Part shown: positions 57,255 to 64,000 of the stretch, one piece after another
Layout of the letters: the number at the start of each line of letters is the position of its first letter
Position numbering within the stretch: the first letter of the stretch is position 1
NCBI GenBank assembly: GCA_032027145.1
Contig: JAVSMP010000001.1
Span: 496,001-560,000 of the forward strand
Reading direction: 5' to 3'
From: Ignavibacterium sp.
Lineage (GTDB): Bacteria > Bacteroidota > Ignavibacteria > Ignavibacteriales > Ignavibacteriaceae
DNA length: 64,000 bases
Position numbers and translations under genes: made by a program
The notes under the pieces: generated by a model
What the model saw: the letters and a program-made list of their open reading frames with translations, nothing else
Databases searched by the model: none
Told to the model about the DNA's origin: nothing

Positions 57255-58292
57255 AGTGTAGTTAAAAACGCTATCAACATAATTATATAAATTGTTTAAT
57301 AAATCATTTGTTGGAGTTGTGGGATCTGGTATTTCTGGTGTAAACTCGTGAAGATATCTGCTAACTAAAACGTAAGTTTCAGAATTATGATCTAAAGTAT
57401 TAGCTTGTTCTAAAAGTAAATTAATAAATTCTGGCTTCAAATATTCACTAAAATAATAAGAGTGGATACGATTAGGATCCGGTAAATATTCTTTTCTTAT
57501 ACTGTCTATTGGCTCATTTAGTATTCCATACATACTTCTCTCTAAAGTACTTTCTCTATCAACAGATTTCAAATCTCTAAAATATTCTAATCTTAAATTA
57601 CCAGTTGTTGAGTAAAATCGATTTTTTAGAATTTCAATTCCACTAGGTTTATCAATAGTCATTACAATATTGACTTTTGAAAGTACTTTCAAGACTTCTT
57701 CTGAAGAAATCGATTCTGATTCTTGTATTAAACGTTCTAATACTTCGTTTCGATATCGTGGATCTTGACTATAAAAATAATAGGTATTCCACATTCCGTA
57801 GTTATGTTTATTTATATACTGATCTTTGACATAGTCCCAATAATCAAATCTACCTGCTTGGGCTAAAAGAAAAATTGCCTCATCCTTTTGATGATATTCT
57901 TCTGAGTTAATTCTTGCTAATGAGTCCAGACCAATTAATGCTAATGGATCACTAAATAAACCCTTTATATAATTATCAATTAAAATTTTTGAATATTGAT
58001 AATCTGCATGTAAATCTGTGGGTTCAACGAATTCAGAATTTAGGTTGGATATTAAGAATTCTCTATGCGTGTCTAAATGATAATAAAAGAGATTCAATAC
58101 TGCAAATTTATAGTAACTTGGAGGGGTGTCAAGTTGATCTTCCAAAATTATTTTCTCGAGTGAATCAGTAGTAATACCGGCAAAGTAATCAGCCCATGCT
58201 TTATCGATATCATTTTCTGGCCAAAATGAATTTTGAGCATAAATTGAGACAACCGAGATTATTAACAAAATTATTAAATAAGTTTTTTTCAT
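57018..58292 (-). CDS. Secreted HEAT-like protein with FIMAH-like C-terminal tail (pair with MIIET-2)
   Basis: A 424-residue protein with signal peptide (KKTYLIILLIISVVSIYAQ). The body is alpha-helical and resembles HEAT-type repeats, with repeated helix pairs (HYGMWNTYYFYSQDPRYRNE, VLERLIQESESISSEEVL). The last 78 residues (WLGDLTFSNELKNIL ... YILDRLPKP) resemble a FIMAH-type helical domain and differ by only two residues from the tail of the gene at 59618. It follows MIIET-2 by 32 bp. I suggest a periplasmic partner, possibly immunity, for the MIIET-2 product; this is inference. A plain structural or surface role is an alternative. Confidence 0.65.
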   Translation of the reverse strand: MKKTYLIILLIISVVSIYAQNSFWPENDIDKAWADYFAGITTDSLEKIILEDQLDTPPSYYKFAVLNLFYYHLDTHREFLISNLNSEFVEPTDLHADYQYSKILIDNYIKGLFSDPLALIGLDSLARINSEEYHQKDEAIFLLAQAGRFDYWDYVKDQYINKHNYGMWNTYYFYSQDPRYRNEVLERLIQESESISSEEVLKVLSKVNIVMTIDKPSGIEILKNRFYSTTGNLRLEYFRDLKSVDRESTLERSMYGILNEPIDSIRKEYLPDPNRIHSYYFSEYLKPEFINLLLEQANTLDHNSETYVLVSRYLHEFTPEIPDPTTPTNDLLNNLYNYVDSVFNYTWLGDLTFSNELKNILTIAKTNLQNGDSLACRVQVKAFQDLVDNVYKDSLNTDPRFVTIEGWKFLYWNAQYILDRLPKP

Positions 58293-58324
58293 TTATTAAT
58301 TCCTTTTATCTTTCAAAAATATTA

Positions 58325-59362
58325 TTATTGGATAATGCCATTATCTTTTGCCCAAACATTAATCCGTTTTTTGATATCATCGTAGGTCTTACGAGCAGCT
58401 ACATCACAATCAAATTCAGTATTGTCTTTTTTCGTAATTGGATCTATTGTTCTCCCTCTTTTCACACCATCATCAATAAGTTGCCAAATTTTAGAATTAA
58501 TTACTGAAATATAAAATGGATCTTTCTTAACGTCTTCTGGGCATTTAAATTGAGTAAAAGTTCTTTGAAATTCTAAATTAGTTTTAAGACTCACAAGTCC
58601 ATTTGAGCCATTCATATAAGAAATTGTGCTATCCCTATCGTATAAAAAGTGTTGATATTCATGAGTAATTATACCTTCTGAAAAACGTATTTTGTCATTT
58701 AAATAGACTTTATTTTTAGCATTCCTATACGGACCTTCCCACCACCAATCCAAGACATCCATTACATCGTCATAATCATTTTTATTTTTAATAAAATTCG
58801 CAAGAATATTAGTATTAGTAGCATCAAAAAAATCCTTGTATATACCACATCTATCCGCTTGTTCTGGACAGAATGCAGAGAACATAGGAATTCTTATATT
58901 TTCAATAGAAGGGATCCACTTCTTATTATTTGGGTCTCTAGTATCTAAACACACATTAATTTTAGTATCATCTAATATTCTATAAATGGTTTGGGGTGTA
59001 ATGCTATAATTACCTATTTTACTCATTAAATAGGTAACACCATTTCTAGTTGAATCACAATTAAACCATTCTTGTAGTTTACATGCACTACCGGAATTAG
59101 TTGTTTGGGGAATTCCTTGCTTATCTACCCATTGCCAAGGTACATTTTCTCTTAACAATTCAAAATTAGTTGTATTTATCGTTTGTGGTTCAAAACTATC
59201 ACAGACAACTATCTCCTCATCACACTCATCTTGTTTTACGATCGAAACCCCATCTCCCATATAATCTCTTTCAATCTCTCCAATAAAACAATAAGCTGTT
59301 GTGTTTTCAAAAAGTGGTTTTTGATGGTTAGTTGGATAATCTATTTTCGTTTCTATTATCAT
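58325..59362 (-). CDS. MIIET-2: constant N-terminus with HExxH metallopeptidase-like C-terminus
   Basis: A 345-residue protein with no signal peptide. Residues 1-38 are the shared module (MIIETKIDYPTN, then YCFIGEIERDYMGDG), followed by a VKQDECD stretch also in MIIET-3. The C-terminal body is Cys-rich and contains HEYQH at residues 234-238, the zinc-binding HExxH pattern, preceded by NDKIRFSEGIITHE. A conserved block around residues 136-165 (KINVCLDT, MFSAFC) recurs in MIIET-3, so the two bodies are related but strongly diverged. Peptidase activity is inferred from the motif only. The next gene is the HEAT/FIMAH-tailed protein. Confidence 0.65.
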   Translation of the reverse strand: MIIETKIDYPTNHQKPLFENTTAYCFIGEIERDYMGDGVSIVKQDECDEEIVVCDSFEPQTINTTNFELLRENVPWQWVDKQGIPQTTNSGSACKLQEWFNCDSTRNGVTYLMSKIGNYSITPQTIYRILDDTKINVCLDTRDPNNKKWIPSIENIRIPMFSAFCPEQADRCGIYKDFFDATNTNILANFIKNKNDYDDVMDVLDWWWEGPYRNAKNKVYLNDKIRFSEGIITHEYQHFLYDRDSTISYMNGSNGLVSLKTNLEFQRTFTQFKCPEDVKKDPFYISVINSKIWQLIDDGVKRGRTIDPITKKDNTEFDCDVAARKTYDDIKKRINVWAKDNGIIQ

Positions 59363-59854
59363 ATTCCATATTGCTCAACTTTTGTGCAAAACAAAAACAC
59401 TGAATCCTGAGTATTTAAAACTGAGATTTTTCTTGTTTGAAAATATTTACGGATAATTATACTCTTATTTACCGATATCTTGTTCTTGTTGTTATTTAAA
59501 AAACTAAATACTTTTTTAGTTCTTAGAAAAATGGCACACGGATCGAACAGATTAAACTGATGTAAACAGATCAATCAATAATATGATAAGAAGTAGTCGC
59601 TACTTAACTAAATAAGATTAAGGCTTTGGCAATCTGTCTAAAATGTACTGTGCATTCCAATAGAGAAACTTCCAGCCTTCTATTGTTACAAAACGCGGGT
59701 CTGTGTTTAGTGAGTCTTTATAAACATTATCCACCAAATCTTGAAATGCTTTTACCTGAACTCTGCAAGCAAGTGAGTCGCCGTTTTGTATATTTGTTTT
59801 GGCTGTGGTTAAAATGTTTTTTAGTTCGTTGGAGAAAGTTAAATCGCCGAGCCA
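59251..59854 (-). repeat. Cassette-flanking repeat, copy 2 (about 604 bp)
   Basis: Same makeup as the copy at 56651-57254: constant N-terminal codons of MIIET-2, a 255-bp gap and the FIMAH-like tail of the upstream gene. On its left it continues for about 45 bp more in common with copy 3 (the VKQDECD codons). The right edge at GCCA (59851-59854) is the same as in copy 1. Confidence 0.82.
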
Positions 59855-60844
59855 ATTAATAATATGAACTTGGTTTGTAACCGAAATCAGACTATCGAGA
59901 ATCACTACAAGTGTACTATCTTCATAAAATAAGCGCGGTAAATTTTCTTCAACTTCGAATGTAATCGCATCCTTAATCATTTCATCTGATTCATCATTTA
60001 TATAATTCTTAACAAAATTATAGTTTGAAATTCCACCTGGACCATATAAAAGAATTTTTGCAATTCTCAATCGGAGTGACCCTGCTGGTTCTATGTATAT
60101 CCTTTCTCTAAGTATGCCAGATAAGTCAATATTTTCACTGTACTTACTTAGGAATTCATTCAAAATGTAATATCTATTTACATCACTACTATCACTTTGA
60201 AATGATTGAAGAATTATCGGGAGCGATTCAATTCCAATTGATTTTTCTAAAGCAATTAAAGCATTTGATCTAGTAAATAAATCATTTGAAGAGTAAACTA
60301 AATCTATAAGTTTACTTTTTGCTTGTTCAGAATAAGAAGGGACATTTTGCATTATTTTAATTAGTGGATCAATAACAATATCACTAACTTCTTGAATGCT
60401 ATCACGGTTAACTAATTCAAATACATAATCAAGTTTAGAGAAATCATTTAATTCAAACATAATTTCACATATCTTTACTTTTTCAAAAATTACATCAGGA
60501 CCGGATTCTGAATTCAATGCATAATCTATAGGATTTATATCTAAAGAATCCATCAGACGCTGAGCATATTCGAGTGTTAGATTTGATTTGAATTTTAGTA
60601 ATGCTTCGAGAGCAAGAGATTGTTGTGACCTTGCAAATTGCCAAAATTTTTGTTCAATAATATCTTTCGCTTCGATTATATTACTATCTATAACAGCAAT
60701 TAAAGCATAGTACTGATCATAAGATGCTGAATCACTTAATATTTCAAGATAAGCTTGTTTTAATATTGGGTTAATTTCTTGCCCTCTTATGCTTATGAAT
60801 GACACATTGAAGAGAAGAATCAGTATTATTAATCTATTTTTCAT
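59618..60844 (-). CDS. Secreted HEAT-like protein with FIMAH-like C-terminal tail (pair with MIIET-3)
   Basis: I start at the ATG at 60844, just after a GGGACG stretch; the longer frame begins with TTG at 60862 inside the MIIET-3 stop. The ~408-residue protein has a signal peptide (KNRLIILILLFNVSFISIRG) and clear HEAT-like helical repeats (NALIALEKSIGIESLPIILQ, LRLRIAKILLYGPGG). The last 78 residues match those of the gene at 57018 (76 identical) but the bodies are unrelated at a glance. It follows MIIET-3 by ~14 bp. The constant tail with a variable body mirrors the MIIET genes. Confidence 0.65.
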   Translation of the reverse strand: MKNRLIILILLFNVSFISIRGQEINPILKQAYLEILSDSASYDQYYALIAVIDSNIIEAKDIIEQKFWQFARSQQSLALEALLKFKSNLTLEYAQRLMDSLDINPIDYALNSESGPDVIFEKVKICEIMFELNDFSKLDYVFELVNRDSIQEVSDIVIDPLIKIMQNVPSYSEQAKSKLIDLVYSSNDLFTRSNALIALEKSIGIESLPIILQSFQSDSSDVNRYYILNEFLSKYSENIDLSGILRERIYIEPAGSLRLRIAKILLYGPGGISNYNFVKNYINDESDEMIKDAITFEVEENLPRLFYEDSTLVVILDSLISVTNQVHIINWLGDLTFSNELKNILTTAKTNIQNGDSLACRVQVKAFQDLVDNVYKDSLNTDPRFVTIEGWKFLYWNAQYILDRLPKP

Positions 60845-60858
60845 TTCACGTCCCTTTT

Positions 60859-61902
60859 TCAAAATTTATTTTTGTATTGTTCGTATGCTGACCAATCCAT
60901 CTCATAATCACAATTATTTATTGGTCTGCCTTTGTTTTTCCATATTTCTTTAAGAGTATTTTGATAATAATTAATTGTATTCTGAACATCATCATTCCAT
61001 TGAGTCATATTTTCGTTTTTTCTCCTATCTTTTGTCCTCATTCTATAAATCGAATGCAATTGGACACAAAAATCTTTTAATAATCCATTATAATACTTCT
61101 TGCCTTGATAAATTGTTGTGTTTTTATCCTTGAATTTTTCTGTACATTCTGGTGTTAACTTTAAATGGTCACTAAATGATTTCATAACACCATAATAATT
61201 ATGTTTAATTTGCAGGGTCTTGGTGATGTCTAATTGAAAAAACTTTACATGTACTTTCTCATGATTAACATAAGCATCTTTTATGTAATATTTTTCTGGA
61301 GTAGGTATATCTTCTCCTATGAATTGGTAAGGTCTGTTTTTTTCAAAATCTTTTAATGCTAAACAAACTTCATTTTCAGGAATATTATTCAATTCCAGTA
61401 CATCAACTATATCTGTTGGATCACTCCAATGACACATCGCAACCAATACTCTCAACTTAATCTCATTGTTTGAATTATTAGTCTTTATTAGGTATTGCCA
61501 TTTATTTTTTTCTATATTAAAACAGGCATCAATTGTGAATTGTGAAATAAATTCATCTTTAATAAGTTTGCCACTATTAAATGGTACATCAAAAGCGTTA
61601 TCAAATATTGGGATTGTCTCGCCTCCCTTTAAATGAGTATCAGGACAAAAATCTCTTGTTCCACTTTCATTCGTAAAAGTAGTTAACCAGAGAATATCTT
61701 CTATATTTGATAGAATTTTGGGAGGCGAGTATACAAATCCCTGGCTACAAGGATAATCATCACACTCATCTTGTTTTACCACCAAAACCCCATCTCCCAT
61801 ATAATCTCTTTCAATCTCTCCAATAAAACAATAAGCTGATGTGTTTTCAACAAGTGGTTTTTGATGGTTAGTTGGATAATCTATTTTCGTTTCTATTATC
61901 AT
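60859..61902 (-). CDS. MIIET-3: constant N-terminus with HExxH-containing C-terminus
   Basis: A 347-residue protein with the shared 38-residue start and VKQDECD, no signal peptide and no membrane helix. The body has HEKVH at residues 214-218 (YVNHEKVHVKFFQL), an HExxH pattern, and several cysteines (IDACFNIEKNKWQYL, VLVAMCHWSDPTDIVDVLEL). The block before the motif aligns loosely with MIIET-2, suggesting one fast-evolving family. The final part is basic (YRMRTKDRRKNENMTQWND). Function beyond the motif is unknown. The gene starts a two-gene unit with the HEAT/FIMAH-tailed gene at 59618. Confidence 0.62.
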   Translation of the reverse strand: MIIETKIDYPTNHQKPLVENTSAYCFIGEIERDYMGDGVLVVKQDECDDYPCSQGFVYSPPKILSNIEDILWLTTFTNESGTRDFCPDTHLKGGETIPIFDNAFDVPFNSGKLIKDEFISQFTIDACFNIEKNKWQYLIKTNNSNNEIKLRVLVAMCHWSDPTDIVDVLELNNIPENEVCLALKDFEKNRPYQFIGEDIPTPEKYYIKDAYVNHEKVHVKFFQLDITKTLQIKHNYYGVMKSFSDHLKLTPECTEKFKDKNTTIYQGKKYYNGLLKDFCVQLHSIYRMRTKDRRKNENMTQWNDDVQNTINYYQNTLKEIWKNKGRPINNCDYEMDWSAYEQYKNKF

Positions 61903-62022
61903 ATTCCATATTGCTCAACTTTTGTGCAAAACAAAAACAATGATTCCTGAGAATTTGAATAAAGGATAATTTTTATTTGAAAATATCTACCTGATAATTA
62001 TACTCTTATTTACCGATATCCT
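61791..62022 (-). repeat. Cassette-flanking repeat, copy 3 (partial)
   Basis: It contains the constant N-terminal codons of MIIET-3 and the first ~120 bp of its upstream region. Similarity with copies 1 and 2 is high near the gene and fades before about 62022 (GATATCCTGT). The FIMAH-like tail part is missing; instead, direct repeat B begins further upstream, so this is the head of the array. Confidence 0.72.
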
Positions 62023-62053
62023 GTAATGCTGTAACCCCCTGCAGCTTTCGCTG

Positions 62054-62127
62054 ATTGGAACACGGATTGAACAGATTAAACTGATCTTTTCTATCTGTGC
62101 AGTTAAGTGTAATCAATGTGTTCCAAT
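62054..62127. repeat. Imperfect intergenic palindrome (MITE/REP-like)
   Basis: ATTGGAACACGGATTGAACA on the left pairs with the right arm ending AATGTGTTCCAAT; the outer ATTGGAACAC is perfect. Shortened versions (CACGGATCGAACAGATTAAA) occur at ~56939 and ~59538 inside the cassette-flanking repeats. It is a good candidate for a dispersed non-coding element. Confidence 0.65.
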
Positions 62128-62143
62128 TCTTAATTATTAATTA

Positions 62144-64000
62144 TTACGGTAATTGAATCTCAACCAAACTATTTACAGAAATGTCCTGCTGTTTATCCTG
62201 ACTTACACTTCCGGATGTTGCTCTGAAGTTCAGGCTTTTTGGCAGAAGTTCTTTTGTTGTTTCTCCATTTGTATTCGTTAGACCAATATCTCTCCACGCA
62301 CCTGAATAATATTTTGTGCCCGCACCTGACAACGTCTGTCCATTAGCTTTAGTTACTTTTAGTGTGCATAGAACTGTTGAGAATGTAACTGTACTGTTTG
62401 TGCTTATGTCCTGCTGTTTGTCAAGCGGAACATACTCGTAAGTCATTCTGAAGTTGTAATTGATTGGAAGAAGCTCCTTGTTTGCTACTCCGTTTTGTGT
62501 TGTTCCGAATGTTCTCCACGCACCTGCATAGTATTGAACTGCGCCTTGATCTATTAAATTACCTGAACTGTTACGCAGTTCTACCGAAGCATTAACTGTA
62601 TGAAAAGTGTATGTGTTGTTATGTGCAGTAATGTTATGCACAGTCTGGTTTGCATACTCGTAGAACATTCTGATGCTTACTGTTGGTTTTGTTGTTATTA
62701 CTGTAAATGTTCCGTCTCCATTGTTTACTGCATCTTTCCATCCGCTTGTGGCGGATTCATAATACATTACATTGCTTGCTGGTATTTGGTTACCCAAACT
62801 GTTTTTTAGGTTTACAAGTAAGTTGGGATTATTAGCTTGGGTTACACTAAACTGCAAAGTGTCTGAAATTGAGTATCTATCTTTTACCCAAACAGGGAAA
62901 GTGCCAAGTGAAGAAACATCTGAGGATAAAATTTCAGCAACTATTACGCTATCCGAAATAAATGTTGTTGTCTTTGGTTGTCCGTTAAAATAAACTGTTG
63001 AAACCGTATCAAATCCTTTTCCATTAACGGTTAATATAAACCCAGATGAATTAACTATTGCTGAAGATGGGTTAAGAGAAGTTAAATCTAATACATTAAA
63101 AATTGAGTCCAGTTTAAGAATGTAGATTTGTCTTTCAAGTAACTCAATATCCTTTACATAGTAGATATTGTTTGGAAAGTTTTCAAAAGTATAGAGATTA
63201 CCCCAAGGTGGAAGATTAATGGTTTTAACTAGATTAGTAGTATTAATATCATAAATAAAAATATTTCCCTTATTGTATTCCACCCCAGCACTATATGCAG
63301 TTTCTGATAAAATCAGATATTTGTTGTCAATAGTATTAGTCGGCTCAGCATTCCCCATGTGATATATAAAATTTGAGGCACTTCCATTATTGAAATTATA
63401 AATTCTGAAATAACTCTCCATGCTGTTAGAATTGTAATAAGATAAAATAATTCCCACCCCTTTTTTACCTTTGTATAAAATATATCCATTCGCTCCCGTA
63501 CGACCTAGTTCTGAAAGATTCATTTGATTGACAATCTGATTATTCAAAGTTGAAAATGAAACTAGAATTGTCAAATCATCTCGAAGTGGAACATAGTTAG
63601 TATCTTCAATTTGAAAATGTATATCTCCATTTGTTGAACAATTAATTCCTAAATCAAATCCATAAAATGGGATTTTACAAAGAGCTATTGGACCATTACT
63701 TTGTAAATCCAACAAAAAAATTTTGGTTTTAAAATCACCGTACTCAGTATCATCACATGAGAAACCATATATTGAATTATTTATTAAAACTGCATCAATC
63801 ATGCAATCATACGGTGCTGAAAAAGTTTTAACGATAATATTATTATAAATATCGTAAATGGACCAGGTTGTTGCTTGAGCAATTAATGCAAGTGAATCCT
63901 TAATAAGGTAAAATACATTATAAATCATTTCATCATCTTTGAAAACATCAATTGTTTCATTTGTAGTCAGGTCTATCCTTTGTAAATATTCAGCCGTAAT
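62144..64000 (-). CDS. Propeller-TIG protein with three tandem C-terminal modules (copy B), 5' cut by the window edge
   Basis: The frame is open to base 64000, so the start and any signal peptide are outside; an internal ATG at 63928 is not the real start. The visible ~618 residues hold a propeller-like region (QRIDLTTNETIDVFKDDE, GNIFIYDINTTNLVKTINL), the TIG-like domain (GFILTVNGKGFDTVST) and three ~75-residue modules with YYAGAWRTFG / YYSGAWRDIG, KELLP and DKQQDIS. The C-terminal half is nearly identical to the gene at 52244 while the propeller differs clearly. It lies upstream of the MIIET array in the direction of transcription. Function unknown; a surface adhesin or recognition factor is possible. 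Confidence 0.72.
   Translation of the reverse strand: MTAEYLQRIDLTTNETIDVFKDDEMIYNVFYLIKDSLALIAQATTWSIYDIYNNIIVKTFSAPYDCMIDAVLINNSIYGFSCDDTEYGDFKTKIFLLDLQSNGPIALCKIPFYGFDLGINCSTNGDIHFQIEDTNYVPLRDDLTILVSFSTLNNQIVNQMNLSELGRTGANGYILYKGKKGVGIILSYYNSNSMESYFRIYNFNNGSASNFIYHMGNAEPTNTIDNKYLILSETAYSAGVEYNKGNIFIYDINTTNLVKTINLPPWGNLYTFENFPNNIYYVKDIELLERQIYILKLDSIFNVLDLTSLNPSSAIVNSSGFILTVNGKGFDTVSTVYFNGQPKTTTFISDSVIVAEILSSDVSSLGTFPVWVKDRYSISDTLQFSVTQANNPNLLVNLKNSLGNQIPASNVMYYESATSGWKDAVNNGDGTFTVITTKPTVSIRMFYEYANQTVHNITAHNNTYTFHTVNASVELRNSSGNLIDQGAVQYYAGAWRTFGTTQNGVANKELLPINYNFRMTYEYVPLDKQQDISTNSTVTFSTVLCTLKVTKANGQTLSGAGTKYYSGAWRDIGLTNTNGETTKELLPKSLNFRATSGSVSQDKQQDISVNSLVEIQLP
62154..63034 (-). repeat. 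Direct repeat B, 881 bp (pair with 52260-53140)
   Basis: Gap-free match to 52260-53140. The inner ~450 bp (62584-63034) appear identical in the two copies. The pair lies in the same orientation 9.9 kb apart with the whole MIIET array between them. Confidence 0.85.

Overview
The window reads as a chromosomal segment of a low-GC member of the Bacteroidota/Chlorobiota/Ignavibacteriota superphylum, most likely Ignavibacteria (an inference). The evidence is secreted proteins ending in type IX secretion (T9SS) tails with the NPFNP-type motif, Bacteroidota-like TAnnTTTG promoter elements combined with fairly good Shine-Dalgarno sites, the 'alternative' GlmU-like enzyme, and a zinc-independent type-B L31. 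Almost everything is on the minus strand, so transcription runs from right to left. The only plus-strand genes are a small outer-membrane protein at 4507-4965 and the IS transposase genes at 55187-56469.

Layout. Positions 1-2473 hold two secreted surface proteins: one with a frameshift and cut by the window edge, and one an FG-GAP/T9SS protein. Positions 2888-23777 form a long, tightly packed run of envelope and housekeeping genes: a GlmU-like enzyme, an O-antigen-ligase-like protein carrying an inserted beta-propeller, an MsbA-like exporter, a lipoprotein, XerD, a PgpH-like HD phosphodiesterase, a Cof-type HAD phosphatase, two SSS symporters, a STAS protein, DNA ligase, a RodZ-like protein, RsmB and the alternative GlmU. 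Positions 24035-28181 encode an RND efflux pump and its adaptor. After an orphan T9SS tail, 28998-42076 carries rpmE, an ECF sigma/anti-sigma pair, holA, a secreted cyclophilin, uppP, an LPG-synthase-like membrane protein, lolA, ftsK, comB, gcvT, a transaldolase-family enzyme and rng. Positions 42346-51319 hold the classical translation/transcription cluster rimP-nusA-infB-rbfA-truB-ribF-rpsO-pnp. It begins with a good promoter followed immediately by a terminator-like hairpin, a candidate NusA-sensitive attenuator.

Positions 51482-64000 differ in character: repeat-rich, accessory and apparently recombining. Three genes share the same 38-residue start (MIIETKIDYPTN...) but have different C-terminal bodies: one lysozyme-like and two with an HExxH motif. 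Two of them are each followed by a secreted HEAT-like protein ending in the same 78-residue FIMAH-like tail. Roughly 600-bp DNA repeats (end of the FIMAH-like tail, intergenic region, constant N-terminus) frame the variable cassettes. The array is bracketed by two genes whose C-terminal 881 bp are nearly identical. An IS3-family element (55120-56519, 28-bp imperfect terminal repeats, 5-bp GTGTA target duplication) interrupts the lysozyme-like gene; removing it in silico restores a perfect 364-codon frame. I propose, as inference, that this is a polymorphic effector-immunity cassette array, and it is the most interesting content of the window.

No tRNA, rRNA or CRISPR array was recognised. Functions come from motif recognition by eye; no database search was run.
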